Counted from the first letter of the stretch, positions 11,341 to 25,830 are shown. The stretch: 64,000 bases of DNA from Ficedula albicollis (GCF_000247815.1 NC_021685.1:13195915-13259914), one strand, 5' to 3'. Numbers and translations: made by a program. Notes: generated by a model from the sequence alone, not told the origin.

Positions 11341-13624
11341 AGGGTTTCTTCTCCCCAGTAACCTCTCTGGCAGTGTCAGAGCATATTAGTGACTGCTCTG
11401 GGTATTTTTAGGCTATTCTTTCCTTCCTTGTTTTCCTGTGTGGGGAAGCTTCTAACAGGAACAGTTCCACCCACTTGCCAAACTCTGCTGAGCACTGACG
11501 GCACGTTGGCTGCTCTGCTACCCCAGCAAACACAAACCCAGCTCCTTTCCTCACCACCTTTGGAATCTGGGCATGCACATGGCACTGCACAAGCACCAAG
11601 ATGGCAATCTCAGGCTGGGGGGGAAATTTCTCTGCCAAAGCTTTATCATTCTATGCCTGTAGTAGATAAAGCTCACTGTGGATGTTTACTGTGGAGCTGA
11701 AGGATTCATCTACATATCTATTTGCATGCACATTTCAGTCAGTTGTAGAAAAAATAGCACAGGATTGGTAGAGCTCTCCATTGACACACCGAGCATGAAC
11801 ATTTATCCAGCAATCATAAATATGTATTATTCCCTCCCAGTATGCAAGTGGAGACCAGAATAGCAAAGAGTAGTGAAACAGACCCTCAGAAACCCACAGT
11901 TTCCAGGTATTTTTCAGGAATATGAAATCACTGGGAACAAACACACACAGGACATACTCTGGAGCCTCTGTAACAATGCCTTTTTTGTACAGGTGAAAAC
12001 TCGCACGGTCAAGTGGAAAAATATTCCAAGCAGCTTATTAATCACAAATACAGAACAAATGTATCAGTGCAACTGAAAATCACCAATGCTAATGCAGAAG
12101 GCATCTCTGATTAGAAAATGCTCAAAAATGATTACACAGATGAGTAAGCCTGATTTTTGGAATCATCATCTTTCTGCATCTGACATGCAAATGTAACTAT
12201 TCTGATAAATCAGAGTGGGAAGTAGCATCAAAATACAAAAAGTTGTATTTTAGCTTAAATTGATTTGACCATTTTTTTAGTAAGGAAGCTGTGATGGACT
12301 GTATGGTTATCTGCTGTCTACAGGCAGGTTGCAAAGTGAAGATGCAAAACATGAAAACCATATTTTGCACCGAGGATCAAAAGTCCTTCTTTTTAAACTG
12401 AAACTTCCCAGGACCAATATTTCTGTAATCTTGGGAAAAGCAAAATTATATGCTTCATTTAAAAGAGAAAAAAGAATAGAGAGAGCCAACAGAGGAGTTA
12501 AATCTTGAAAGGACTAGGAAAAATTAAAAAATCAACACAGAAGCCATTTGCCACCATCTCAAAGGACACTTTAGTAAAGAATAGTAAATACCACCCTTTT
12601 CTTGCCCCTGTTTCTCTGCTGAGCCATAATGGTGTCACATTTTGCAGAAAGGCAGTGGGCTGACTCACAGGACACATCTCCTGGCTGGGCAGTGCTGCTG
12701 GCACTGCACTTGGCACCTAGGGGCTGGAACACAGCAATCTCATCATCACATTCCAGAGCTCTGCTGACAGCTGGCCTACCAAAAAACCACTTCCAGATTG
12801 GCAGGGAGAAGAAAACACGGCCCATGTGGCACATGCAATCTCCTCATCCCAGAAGACGAGCAGAGGAAGCTGCTATCACTGAGATGAAGGGAGAATTCTG
12901 GAGAGGGAAGAGCAGGAACACCCCTGACACCTTATGCTGGTAGCTCTGAGCCTGCAGATGCCCCTGCTGCTTCTGAAGGATGAGTGCTACTCAGCTAAAT
13001 GTCTTCCCCTCTCAGTTTAAGGGAATGTTCTCCCAAAATGTCTTCCCAGATTTGAGATAAGGTAATTCTCTGCAAAAATAAAACTATATTACAATGTTCA
13101 GCACTTCTTAGGGTGGTTATATATTTGAGCATAAGCAGGTGCTCACATCTGCTCAAGGAAAAGAGACACTGACAAGTACATGGAGAACAAAAGGCTGCTA
13201 GGACCTGCTTCCATGAATCACTGATGCTCCTGCACTGGCACTTTCTATTTTGACCTCTCAGGAATCAATTAAAACCAGTCACATTCAGAACACAGCCCTG
13301 CAATAGCTCTGCTGGCAGCAACACTTTGATTTGTTTGGCATTTACTGATCATCTGGTAAACTCAACACTGCAAATTCCAAGAAGGACAAAACTAAGGAAA
13401 GAAAAAACCAAATACCAGCACCATGAGGCTGGAGGAACAATGCAGCCATTCCAGCACTCTATTAAATCTATTGAGAGAAACATGAGCAAGTGAAAGATCA
13501 AGCACTAGGATTAAATTCCTCATTGAAGATCCTTTTCTTTTTCTTACACCAAATGTCTAAAATGGTAATGCTTCCCACAAAAAACCAACCCCCCATGAAA
13601 TCCTCAGTGCAAACAATATTTCTC
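11341..13624. other. Unique noncoding stretch, nothing recognised
   Basis: Short overlapping open frames occur at 11376-11700 and 12498-12943 on both strands, in GC-richer patches. No domain, splice-framed exon or transposon was recognised. Confidence 0.5.
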
Positions 13625-14272
<648 letters not shown>

Positions 14273-14580
14273 AATTAGGCCCCTCTTCCTGCAACACTTA
14301 AGAGTAACTTATCAGGCTTTTAACACAATGCCATTAATAAAACATTGTCTGAAAATGGGGATTGAAATAATTAGAGCACCATGAAATCGCATCTTCAAAT
14401 CCCATTAACGCTGACTCAGACCATCATTCAGAAAAGTTACAGAAAGCTTCATGAAAATGACACTACTTTTAAACATTAAAGGATTCAAAACATTTTTCCA
14501 TTTAGTCCTTCTCTTCACTAGTGCTCAGTGTTCATTACCAGGATATAGCTACAGGTGCATTTCTGCACTGATGTATCACT
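14273..14580. other. Unique noncoding stretch
   Basis: Ordinary AT-rich sequence immediately downstream of the poly-C block; nothing recognised. Confidence 0.5.
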
Positions 14581-14660
14581 ATAGGAGTACTAGATGTTCT
14601 GCTCAAAAGTAACCAAAAAAATAGGAGTACTAGATGTTCTGCTCAAAAGTAACAAACCAA
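14581..14660. repeat. Tandem dimer, 40-bp unit
   Basis: ataggagtactagatgttct starts at 14581 and again at 14621. The first 33 bases are identical, and the copies diverge only in the A/C-rich tail. Confidence 0.93.
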
Positions 14661-17600
14661 AAAACCTCTAGAACCAACTACTGAAAAGGTCCAGCCCTAC
14701 ACACTACCATTCATTTCTTAATAATGCTCTGAGCATATTTGCACATTGTATCAAATATTAAGATTCCAATGAAAAATTTCACCACCCAGATAAAAAAAAG
14801 TTGTGAGGATCTGGAGGTGTCACTGAAATTCTCAGGAAGCATCTCAAAACTATTAAATTCTTTTCCTCCTTTTATGACACCAAAGAATAAAGACTTTTCT
14901 CTACCCAGAAGTTTAAATGGTCAAAATTGCTTTCATTTCTGAGCCCAACAGAAAGAGCAGGAATCAAAGTGTGGTTCAAAGGGACAGTCAGGTCCTCAGG
15001 CTAGCCCCAAGCACACTGGAGAACTACAGCTGGTGAATTTTTTCCTTGATAAGTGCACTACTTACAGTTGTGCTTAGGATTCATTTGCGAAAAACTATAA
15101 ATCAAACTAAAATTATGCAGCTTACAATTAAAAAAAACAACAAAAAAAATCAAAATATGTTTCCATGAAATGACAATTTAATATATAAAATGCAATTGCT
15201 AAATCTTTTCTCTACCTTCTCTTATGTGTCATTGCATGTCCTTCTCTGCTCACAGGCAGCAACAAAGTTTGGGCAAAATAATTTGCTTTATGTTTTACAT
15301 CCTCATGTGACATACAAATTAAAAGTATTAATAATTGTTACTGTTTTCCATTTAAGAAAACTTAAGACTAATCCCAAGAATATTAATCCAGTTTTACTCC
15401 ACAGTAAGGCTACAAATAATTACTGCATTACACAGAGTGTGTGGTCCTGTTCCACCACCTCGCACTACTCTGCTCAGGTGTTTGGAGATCTATGACTGCA
15501 GCACTCTGGATAAAAATTAAGTATAAATAATTAAATATAATTAAAATAAATATCTTTAAAATAAATCCAATTAAATATCTTCATGTTTGAGTCACCTTTG
15601 CTGTAGAAGGAACAGTCCCTCTGCAGCCCTTGCTGCCCAAAGTGATAGCAAGAACACCAAGGTGCAAACGTGGGAAGAGGGGCAGCACAGATGAAGAACA
15701 GAGACATCCTGGAGGAGGCACCAGGATGTGGAAACGCTGACCTTGCACTCCCCAGTCCCAAGGGATGCCCAGGGCATTGACAGAATGAGCTTCACAAAGA
15801 GAAGGCGACACAGCAGCCCAACAACCCATCCCAATGCCTGTCATTTCCCACATACACTGGTGTGGCAGAGTGGGATCAGGAATGGGGGTGTACCAGGACC
15901 AAGAGCACTCACTGAACAGAACATCAGTGCTTGACAATACACTGGTGACTTCACAAAGAAAGTCAAACTTCCTTCAAATCTTTACTACTATGGACCAGGG
16001 ATGCTGTCTCACGTGAAGCATGGGGATAATTCAGGTTTTATATCCTCCGTTGACAATGATGTGCAGTCCAGTAAGTTACACACATTTTTAAGCATCTACT
16101 TAAAGATGCTTTAAAAAGTTCTGCAAGAAAGAATTTTTCCTTCATCTATTAATGAACTATTTTGCAAGATTAAAAAAAAAAAATCACTGTCTCCTACTTG
16201 TATTTTCCTTATGTCATTAACTATAACTAAGTACAGCAAAAACAGTCCTACTGCAGAACATGAAAAGTCAAATAATGATTACTGCTGGAGTAAATTTGGT
16301 TCAATATTTGCATCTATTTGATGTCAGTGATGCTGTAGTGCACAGTAATCAGAATTTTGACCTAATCTCAGGGAAGGAAAAAACAAACAAAAAAACAAAC
16401 AAACAAAAAAGAGCAATAAAAAGGGATTTTTTCCTTACCATTTCTATCTTCTCTGGATTCATAACAAGAAGATCCACTCAATTACTGCAGTTTATTCACA
16501 TAAGAAAAACACTGCCTTAATGAGAGCAAAATTAGTAACAGAGCATTTCACTAACTTGTAAAAGACATTTCTTTTTCAACTTTCAAGTCTTTATCATTTT
16601 TGCTCATGCAGGTTAAACTTTAAAATCACATCTACCTGAACCAAAGGAATATTTAAAATGCCATATCTAATTTTTCTGATGATAGACTAGGTTTTATTTT
16701 TTCACTGCATTCTGACCATTTTACAAAAAACCTGACTATCAGTGGAAACCGTGACTGCATGAAATAACCATAATAAATATTAGAATTTTGAAAAAAAATG
16801 CAATAAGGAAACTGTTTGATATGAATCTGAATTTTCATTCACTGTTGCTTCTCTGTTTAATCCTGCTGCTAAATTTGGACAATATTGATTCCATCATTTA
16901 GAGTTTACAGCCTAAAAGAGGATAAAAACCATAACTCTTGGCCTTTTTGGTGTATTTATGAAGGATTCTAGGTATACAGTGTATAAACAAATTGTAACTA
17001 CTCCCTATATTCTGTGTATTCATTAATATATTGGTTTCATGTGATACTGTCCTGCAGAAATTTGGTTTTGAGTTGACGGTGTCACTTAAATCCCATTTCC
17101 CTCACCATGCTCTTAAGGCTATGTGCTCTAACAGCTGTGTCAAATTAAACATTCACAGCTGGAATCAACAACAGGAGCAGCATCAATAGCCCTGCTGGGA
17201 CAGAACACGTTCTGGGGGCCAACAGTCCCTGCTCACGTCAATAGTGCAGCAAACAGGGGGTTTTATTTGGCAGAACCGAGTGGAGGGGAGAGGAGAGAAA
17301 GTAACTAAATGGCAAAGCAGAGAATCAGTCCCTGCACCCCTTCCTTACGTCTGACAGGACCCCAAAACACTGCCAAACAAGCTCCCCTGTAAAGCCAGTA
17401 GCTCATCAGCAGATAATATTTATTAAACCCATGTGAATTGCAAGATAGGATTTTTAATCAATTTTACATGCAGTGTACTAGAAAGGGCCCATTTGTACCT
17501 GTACCAGTGAGCTGCACAGCTTGACTCATGCTTTGCATAAAATATGGAATTCATTCCAACTCCAGAAAGTTATCATACAGCGTGACTGACATAACTCATG

Positions 17601-19700
17601 GTCTTCTCTTAAAGAGAAAAAAAATCCTGTTAATACACCTCCACAAAATAAACAATATATGCCTCTACCCCTAGCCCTCCTTCCTCCCTGCAGACAGACT
17701 CAGCGTGTGGTTCCTGAGGAATTAGTTGTAGAAGAACTCCCCTGCTGACAGCAAAATGCCAAATGCACGTCCTGCACATGTAATGTGTCTGACATTTCCA
17801 CATCTCACCAGGTTCATGTTTCTGACAAGTGCTTAAAAATATATGTCTTTTAAAAAGTGTTTTTATTGCTACCTTCCTGTCTGCACTTTATAATGTTTTA
17901 AAATGCTATTTTACTCATGGAAACAACTCCACATTTGTCTTTTGATTTGAGTAGAAGTAATTGGTTTTTCAGGGTCAAATGCCTTTTTGGAATCAATGGG
18001 TACATTTCAGTTGATGGATGGTATAAAAAGTGCAAATTTGATCTTCTTCAAACAAACAGAACTGTGGAAAACTTGGAAGACTCAAAATGATTGACACATT
18101 TAAAATGGGCAGCACTGAAAATATTTTAACACCCTACCTTCTTTAATGTTGTTATTGTTTGCAGTAGGAGACCTTGGGAAAATCAGCAAAACTTTCAAAT
18201 GTTAAAGGTATTTCTTCCCTACTTCTATTTTTTCCCCATGCCAGTATGAATTCCCAGCTGGGAACTTTTAAAAAGCAAAGGGGGATCTGGCACAGACACA
18301 GAACTACTGCATCAACTCTGTAGTTGAGTCGCCACAGTAATTTTTCCTGAGAGCAGCAGACAGCATCTGCTAAAGTGCAGCACTAACACCTGCTGAACAG
18401 ATTTTGTGCACACTTCCAGAAATCTTTGGGCATTACACACAATGGGCATTGTATTAATTTTTCTCAGAACTTCTAAAGTGCTTCTGGAGAACAGGTCAGT
18501 GCTCAGCTTCAAAATGTGAATCATGCAAAGGGATTTTATCTAAGTCACTCAGAGAGACCCTTTTTCTGTACCTGGCTTCATATAAAATAATTCTTATATG
18601 CACACATACATAAACCCACATTTACATATATGGTTTATATATGCTTCTGAATTCAAGTTTGAAACAATTTCTCCTTGTTAAATATATATTTTTCTCCCAA
18701 TAGTTATGATATTGTCAATGACAGTGACAGACACTGATGCTAATGAAATTTTATAATTTTGCAGTGAGTTTCATTAATTACTATAATTTCTTTTAGACAT
18801 TCAATTGAATAAATAAAGAATCCTTGGAAACCTGCTGCACACAGTAAAAGTGACAAAGCCCAGAAAACCAGGAGAATTTCCAACTCTGCTATAGAATACC
18901 TGCACGATTCAGTAAAGACATTTTTTCCTTTCTGAACTGTCAGTCTTGTACTTTTTAACTTTGCCTGTCCCTGATCATGATAAAAATAGATTTCAAGGAA
19001 AATTAGAGGGTTTTGAACTTCCCTGGTATTCAGTCAGAGAGGTCACCCCTGTTTCAAAGGAAGGCAGACCTTGTTGGATGCAACACAGAACAGTGAGTTC
19101 TCTGTAAATTCCTGCTATCTGACCCAGCCACAACTACTCATTTTTCCTTCTAGCTCACAATAGGCGCTGACAGAGTTATAAGGAGGATGGCAAACACTGT
19201 CATCAAAATATTTCTCGCTTGAACTGAAATCACAATATTTCAAAATATTGCTCATGAATCAATAAAAGAAGTTAAGTTTATAATTCCACTTAAGAGAAGA
19301 TAACCCAGCTCAATGCCCTTGAAAGAAAAGCAAACATGAGAGGGGACACAGCAACTTCAGACTGGCCTCAGGTTCAAGACCAAGACAGCATCACACTGAA
19401 GACATCTCTTCAAGAGCTGAATTCCCTTTTTCCCCTCTCGGGATCCAACATTTGGTGCCCTGTTGTGAAGTGCCCACCCTCCAGACTCCTGCTCTGACTC
19501 ACCAGCTAGACTCAGCTTGTGATTGTTCTTGGCTACAGATACCAGGACTAAGCCTTCATTGTGGATATTTTTTGTTCCTGCTTTCTTTGCTCAGAAATAG
19601 CTTCTGGATTAACATGTTTTACAAGTTTATCAAAAGTTTTAATTTTTAACAAAATTTTCATAACTGACTGATTTTGGGCTCTCTGTTATTTCTGGGACAG
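14661..19700. other. Unique AT-rich noncoding stretch
   Basis: No gene is seen. Three overlapping minus-strand frames at 15531-15937 sit in a GC-richer patch and resemble no protein. An (AAAC)-rich tract lies at 16377-16410. The part from 17395 to 17590 reads like conserved noncoding sequence, but I cannot support more than that. Confidence 0.5.
16377..16410. repeat. (AAAC)n-like simple repeat
   Basis: A short degenerate run of AAAC and A-rich units, composed of A and C only. Confidence 0.85.
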
Positions 19701-19772
19701 TGAATATCCTAACACTGAGAGGAGGTTAATAAAATTGATTGAATATCCTAACACTGAGAGGAGGTTAATAAA
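19701..19772. repeat. Tandem dimer, 39-bp unit
   Basis: tgaatatcctaacactgaga starts at 19701 and at 19740. The copies are identical over about 33 bases. This is the smallest unit among the dimers in the window. Confidence 0.93.
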
Positions 19773-21231
19773 GTTTATATATCTGATCTTCTTATCAATC
19801 TGTTTGTCTGCTGGATACAGTGTAACCATGCATTCAACTAATTCTGAAGCTATCAAAATAATCAAATCTTTACCTCTTGACACATACTTAGGACATTCAA
19901 ACACTATTGTATGTGAACTGAATCCTATAATTGCAGAGGAGAAAAAGTGAAGTTATTTTAGAGAATTTTTCTAATAAATTTTGATTTCATTAGTCTCCTA
20001 CTGTGCTTACTAGATCCCCAAAAATATCTTACTGTGTTCTGTAAAAAAATATATAATGAATACAATCAGTTTTATCATTCCTAATGGTCACAGTCCAGGC
20101 CAGGTAGTAGATGACACATTAGCACTACACTGGTGCACAGGTGTCATTTTTGCCTTATTTTGCACAGACAAGTCCTGCTGCATGCAGCATGATATTGCAG
20201 CACTTTGCATTATAATATTATATCATGTATCCCAGCTACAGGAAAGAGATTTTGCACATCACAGGACTCTCAGGAACTAAAAGAATTAATTTCTCGTCTT
20301 TCATTCCCCTCTTTTCTTTTTAGTGCTAAAAACATATATTCCTTAAAAGGCTTAAATATAACTGATTTGGTTTTAATTTTTAAGTTAGATCTTTGATTCC
20401 TTTAAATTATTATGTCAATTTGAGCAATATCTTCCCTTGGCATTACATTAGTGTAAATATTATACTTTATTGCTAACTACATATTAAACTGCTTCATTTT
20501 GTTACAAAGTTCTCAAAGCCTAAAAAATTTCTTAAACTCTTATCTAGCTAACAGATTGAATCGTGATTGCGGAACAGATTGAAATCTCCATAATGGGAGA
20601 TCATATTAAAATTCCTCTGTAAGTCTGCTACTTCTTAAATGAACTATTTAAGATGCAGGGGAATACAACTGTGGGGGAAAGGGAGAGAAAGAAGCGAACT
20701 GCAGAGTTCAGCAGAAGAAAGGAACACAGCACATAAGATAGCCAGACTTGTTGACAAGGGAGCTAAAAAATACAGTGAAGGAAAAGCTGAGACTAATGTA
20801 TTTATTTTAACCAAAGGATGATAAAGAGAACCTGTCTGCTTGACTCGGGGATCAATGTGGAAAACACAAGCCTACCTGGCTGAGAAGTTGTGTCTAACAT
20901 CAGACACTGCAAACCTGCCTTGCTGTGCCCCTGCAAGTATCTAACAGCACTCACAGGCCTGCTGAAGGGAAGGAGAAAAAAGCAACAAGGAACTCCTTTG
21001 GTATTTTCATTTCTTCTTTTCCCCGTTTTATTTGCTAACTAATATCAGGATAACCAAGTCACACAGTGGAAATTCAGATGGTGACATGCAAGTGCTTTTT
21101 CCTGTGCTCCATGTTAAAGATGCCACTTAAAGACTTCTCCAGCCACTCACTGTCCCTGCGCAGCGTGTGAACACCGCAGTGAGGTGCCCTCAGTCAGGCA
21201 CACAAACAGGATTTCTGCTGGTACATTTTGA
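19773..21231. other. Unique noncoding stretch, nothing recognised
   Basis: AT-rich, with no transposon or coding signal. Open frames are at most about 75 codons. Confidence 0.5.
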
Positions 21232-23327
21232 CACACAGGTTACTAACATCCCCAAGTTACTGCAACTAAAAAACAGAGCAAGAAAAAACACCCGCAGGTC
21301 TCCAAATTAAAACTGAGGCATTCAGCTCCAAGAATCAGGACCAAAGATTAAATAAAGGCTTTGACAACCAATATGTTTGAAAAAGGAAAAACAAAGCAAA
21401 TTGATGAGAGGAGCAAGAGAAACATTACACTCAATGCTCAGGATTTCTTCTGGATATTCTGTGAGACAGCCTTGACTGTGGAACCAGGAGTGCCCAAACT
21501 GCACAGAATGACAGCACCAAACAAACTGGAAAAAGCTGTCCAACACTGAAAACCAACCAACCAAAACTTTATTGTGCCTGTAACACTCAGTCTTTTTTCT
21601 TTTTTTCCCCTACACAGAGTGAGACTATTGTACTCTGTCTTTGTCCAAACTCCACCAGTGTGATAATGTGATGTTGCTCTAATTTAACCTCATTATTCTT
21701 TTGTCTTTCCCAAAGAGAAATGCCACTTCTCTTCTTCCCTTTGAGGCTTATCTCAAACAAATGTCTTTGTTCTTAATGAGACCAATCCATATGTTTGCTC
21801 CTGCATATTGTGTTCAGTTAATGGGAAGATTTTTCTAACACCATAAAAAACTCTTTTATTTGTGCCAGGCAGCTTTTGTGGTCAGTAACTGCTGTAACTG
21901 TTGCCTTTGACAAAATGTCCCACATCCAATATGTTCTTCTTCTGAATTGTCACCCCTCCCTTGAACTCAAGTTTATTTATGTCCCTTCAGCATATGTGTA
22001 TCTCCTTTCCTCAATTTCTTACTTTATCACCATCTATGTGTTTAAAAAACTAAATGTATGGTGAAGGCATTGATCAGGCAGCCTGCAGCAAAATACTACA
22101 TATCAACTGATGCATTAAAAACATAACATAGGTTATTTATCAACAATTAAACTTTGCAATATTTGCTTTGCTGATTACCAATAAATCAACAGATAGTCAT
22201 TAGGAGAAATCTCATTGTTTACTTTTGCTGTTTTCTAGCTAGTAATCAATGAATAAGAATGTAATTGTGTATGCTAACTCACACAGGTTACTAACATCCC
22301 CAAGTTACTGCAACTAAAAAACAGAGCAAGAAAAAACACCCGCAGGTCTCCAAATTAAAACTGAGGCATTCAGCTCCAAGAATCAGGACCAAAGATTAAA
22401 TAAAGGCTTTGACAACCAATATGTTTGAAAAAGGAAAAACAAAGCAAATTGATGAGAGGAGCAAGAGAAACATTACACTCAATGCTCAGGATTTCTTCTG
22501 GATATTCTGTGAGACAGCCTTGACTGTGGAACCAGGAGTGCCCAAACTGCACAGAATGACAGCACCAAACAAACTGGAAAAAGCTGTCCAACACTGAAAA
22601 CCAACCAACCAAAACTTTATTGTGCCTGTAACACTCAGTCTTTTTTCTTTTTTTCCCCTACACAGAGTGAGACTATTGTACTCTGTCTTTGTCCGAACTC
22701 CACCAGTGTGATAATGTGATGTTGCTCTAATTTAACCTCATTATTCTTTTGTCTTTCCCAAAGAGAAATGCCACTTCTCTTCTTCCCTTTGAGGCTTATC
22801 TCAAACAAATGTCTTTGTTCTTAATGAGACCAATCCATATGTTTGCTCCTGCATATTGTGTTCAGTTAATGGGAAGATTTTTCTAACACCATAAAAAACT
22901 CTTTTATTTGTGCCAGGCAGCTTTTGTGGTCAGTAACTGCTGTAACTGTTGCCTTTGACAAAATGTCCCACATCCAATATGTTCTTCTTCTGAATTGTCA
23001 CCCCTCCCTTGAACTCAAGTTTATTTATGTCCCTTCAGCATATGTGTATCTCCTTTCCTCAATTTCTTACTTTATCACCATCTATGTGTTTAAAAAACTA
23101 AATGTACAGTGAAGGCATTGATCAGGCAGCCTGCAGCAAAATACTACATATCAACTGATGCATTAAAAACATAACATAGGTTATTTATCAACAATTAAAC
23201 TTTGCAATATTTGCTTTGCTGATTACCAATAAATCAACAGATAGTCATTAGGAGAAATCTCATTGTTTACTTTTGCTGTTTTCTAGCTAGTAATCAATGA
23301 ATAAGAATGTAATTGTGTATGCTAACT
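21232..23327. repeat. Near-identical tandem duplication, 1048-bp unit
   Basis: Copy one spans 21232-22279 and copy two 22280-23327, head to tail without spacer. By eye they differ at only about three positions: a/g near 21645/22693, and two adjacent substitutions near 22058/23106. At the edges the flanking bases do not match (a at 21231 against t at 22279; a at 23328 against c at 22280), so the junction shows no microhomology. The unit holds no recognised gene or element, and small open frames in it are simply repeated twice. It may be a recent duplication or two haplotypes joined in the assembly. Confidence 0.97.
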
Positions 23328-23524
23328 ACTCAAGAGTTTTTTTCAATAAAAATCAGAAGTTAAAACAACATAAAAGCAACTAGAATATTGTCAGTTTTGT
23401 ATGTACTCAAGAGTTTTTTTCAATAAAAATCAGAAATTAAAGCAACATAAAAGCAACTAGAGTATTGTCAGTTTTGTATATAAAACAACATAAAAGCAAC
23501 TAGAATATTGTCAGTTTTGTATGT
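23328..23524. repeat. Tandem repeat, 77-bp unit, 2.6 copies
   Basis: Full copies lie at 23328-23404 and 23405-23481, and a 44-bp partial third copy at 23481-23524. The partial copy matches the end of copy one more closely than copy two, which carries three to four changes. The array starts at the exact base where the 1048-bp duplication ends. Confidence 0.93.
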
Positions 23525-24895
23525 GCACACTATAAAAATACAAAATTCACTGAAATTATTAGCTGATTTTCTAATGTGTAATAGCTTAATGACTTCCTTG
23601 ATTTAAATGTAGACTCCTGCAGCTCTGACAAGGTGCTCTGGCAGCCAGACAATACCATGGTATCATCAGGTCTCTGATCCATCCTGTTTCCATGTCATGC
23701 CACCTTGCACCAGAAGCAACAGAACTGTGTGGCACAGAACAGCAGCCCTGCACTCCCCGTGGCAGAACATGATTAATCCTGAAAATATCTGGTGTTATCA
23801 GGCACCCCATGTGGATGCTGATGTTTGTTGCTGCTTTGCTCACAAAGCAATGCAGAGGAGCCCTAGTGGTATACATAACATTCCTGATTTTCTTTTTAAA
23901 TCAATCTGCTGGCTCTGTAGGCAAAATATAAGACAGAACACAGGTGCTCACAGGACTGATTCCAAACCCTTTCCATACAGGATGCATAACAGCTGTTTTG
24001 CTTTAGATTATGGTGAAAATGGGCCTAACAATTTAAATTCAATTTTATAATTTAAGCTTAAAAGAAGTGAGAAATGTCTTATGGGCACTGTTAATTCAGT
24101 TTTCTCTCAAGTCCTTTCCCCATCAGACAAATCTGAGTTCTCCCAAACACTCTGGCCCACTGTGGTCTAACCACTACTGCATTTATTTTGAGCAAGTTTT
24201 TAATTTCTCATGGTAACCTGCAACTGTCACAGGGTTTACTAAAACAACTTCTTTTTGTCAAGGGAACGAAAAATGGAAAGAGAATACATGCTTCTTCACA
24301 ATGGGCTTTCATTATTGAAACCACCTTTTACCAAATTCCTGTGTTTCAGGCAGGCTTATGCAACCCATGCAATCCAATTTTATTTTCCCAAGAAATTAGA
24401 GCTCTGACCAGAAGCTGGAGGATTCTTACTACAGTTTGAAAACATACATCAGACAACAATTAACCCCTCTCACAGCCTCCCTGCATGGGGCTGCAGTAGC
24501 CATCCAGTAACCATAGCTACTCAATTCAATGGAAAGAAATTGCTATGAATAACAATAAAACCACAAAATACATTCTGAAGAGCCACACCAAATCCTGACA
24601 GCTAGGAAAACCTTCCTAATGCAAGGGAAGAGAACATTTTGGCTTGATTTCCAACAGATCTACTTATCTTTTCAGTAACTTATCCCAAAAGTACACGTGC
24701 CCATCCATGTCAGATGGGAAGCCAACACTAGAAGTCACCAGATGTGTCTTGCTATTGTCAGATAAATAACAAGAGATTAGCAATCTTTGCCACAGTCCTC
24801 TTACATCAGGTATGCAAAATAACATCTCTGGCACAGAACAAGGAGAGAATGAAGGAAAAAAGTGTGTTAGTGTCTTGTGAAACTGTGAAGCACAG
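23525..24895. other. Unique noncoding stretch, nothing recognised
   Basis: A 117-codon plus-strand frame (23697-24050) has no recognisable family features. No mobile element is seen. Confidence 0.5.
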
Positions 24896-24999
24896 CACCG
24901 AACTCTCCATTGCAAATCCACACAAAATTTTGATCCGGCCACCGAACTCTCCATTGCAAATCCACACAAAACATTCCGAGGCTAAAATTTTGATCCGGT
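24896..24999. repeat. Tandem dimer, 44-bp unit with a 16-bp indel
   Basis: caccgaactctccattgcaa starts at 24896 and 24940, and both copies end in ttttgatccgg. Copy two has 16 extra bases (cattccgaggctaaaa) ending in the same AAAA that precedes the gap in copy one. That fits a slippage deletion in copy one or an insertion in copy two. Confidence 0.9.
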
Positions 25000-25699
25000 G
25001 CTGGCAGGCTGCCAGTTTGTAAAGCAATTATCACTGCTGACCTTCCCTGGCACCTTGCACGTGTACTAAAGATGTGCCATGCACACAAAGGTCAGCTGAT
25101 TCTCCCCAATACAACGAGGGAGGGACAGGAACATCTACAGCTGATTAATTACTTACTTAGAGTGATTTCTAGCATTTTTAATCCTGTTTATGTATGGAAC
25201 CGACATCACATTCTGAGGCAGTGAACCTTTTGTTAGAAGTAACAACAGGCTCCATAACAGTGCTGCCTTTAAAGCCTGTGCATCTAGGAAAAATCAGCAG
25301 TTTATCATCTGGCATCCTCATACAGTTTAATGTTTGACTAATTCAGAAGTTTCAGTACTGCTGTCTCATGTGCAGCACAGCACTTGATAATGAGATTTTT
25401 TTATGGTCTTTTAAAGATCAGTGCTGGGAAATACTCTAAATTTGGGATTTATTTCAAAATGGTGGGTCTGTCCTCCTTTTGTACTCACACTGTTAGAATA
25501 ACCTGCATCAGTTACAATGGACCAAGCAATGATCTGGGTTCTGAATAGATGAGAAGTTCCAAAAATGGTATCAAAAAGCTCAGTAACAGAAGTGCCTATA
25601 CTTAGGTCAAGATTATTAGGATTTCAGGAAATAAATTACAGGTCTCACACAAATTAATTACCTCTTTTCCATGTCACAGGGAGATTATTAATACAGATT
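25000..25699. other. Unique stretch, possibly conserved noncoding
   Basis: 25140-25430 is non-repetitive and AT-balanced in the manner of conserved noncoding DNA. No gene or repeat was recognised. The conservation claim is untested. Confidence 0.2.
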
Positions 25700-25830
25700 T
25701 GTAGAACAATTAAGTTTGAAAGGGACCTCTTGAGGTCATCCAGTACAACACACTGACCTCAAAAGCCAATCTTTAAGTTACATAAGGTTAACTCCTCACT
25801 CAGTTCATTCTTGAATACCCACATTTTGCA
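25700..25830 (-). mobile_element. CR1 LINE 3' tail fragment (degraded)
   Basis: The plus strand reads as the reverse complement of a CR1 3' end: a gtttgaaagggacct-like block, then gaggtcatccagta-like, then a diverged gaccaa/agttag segment and ttgaatacc near 25810. CR1 is the main non-LTR retrotransposon of birds and is usually truncated at its 5' end, as here. Divergence is high, so the copy is old. The terminal ATTCTRTG-type octamers are not clearly kept. No coding capacity remains. Confidence 0.65.

Noticed and set aside
24896..24999. Repeat-spacer pattern resembling a CRISPR
   Set aside because: There are only two contiguous copies without regular spacers, and the host is a vertebrate.
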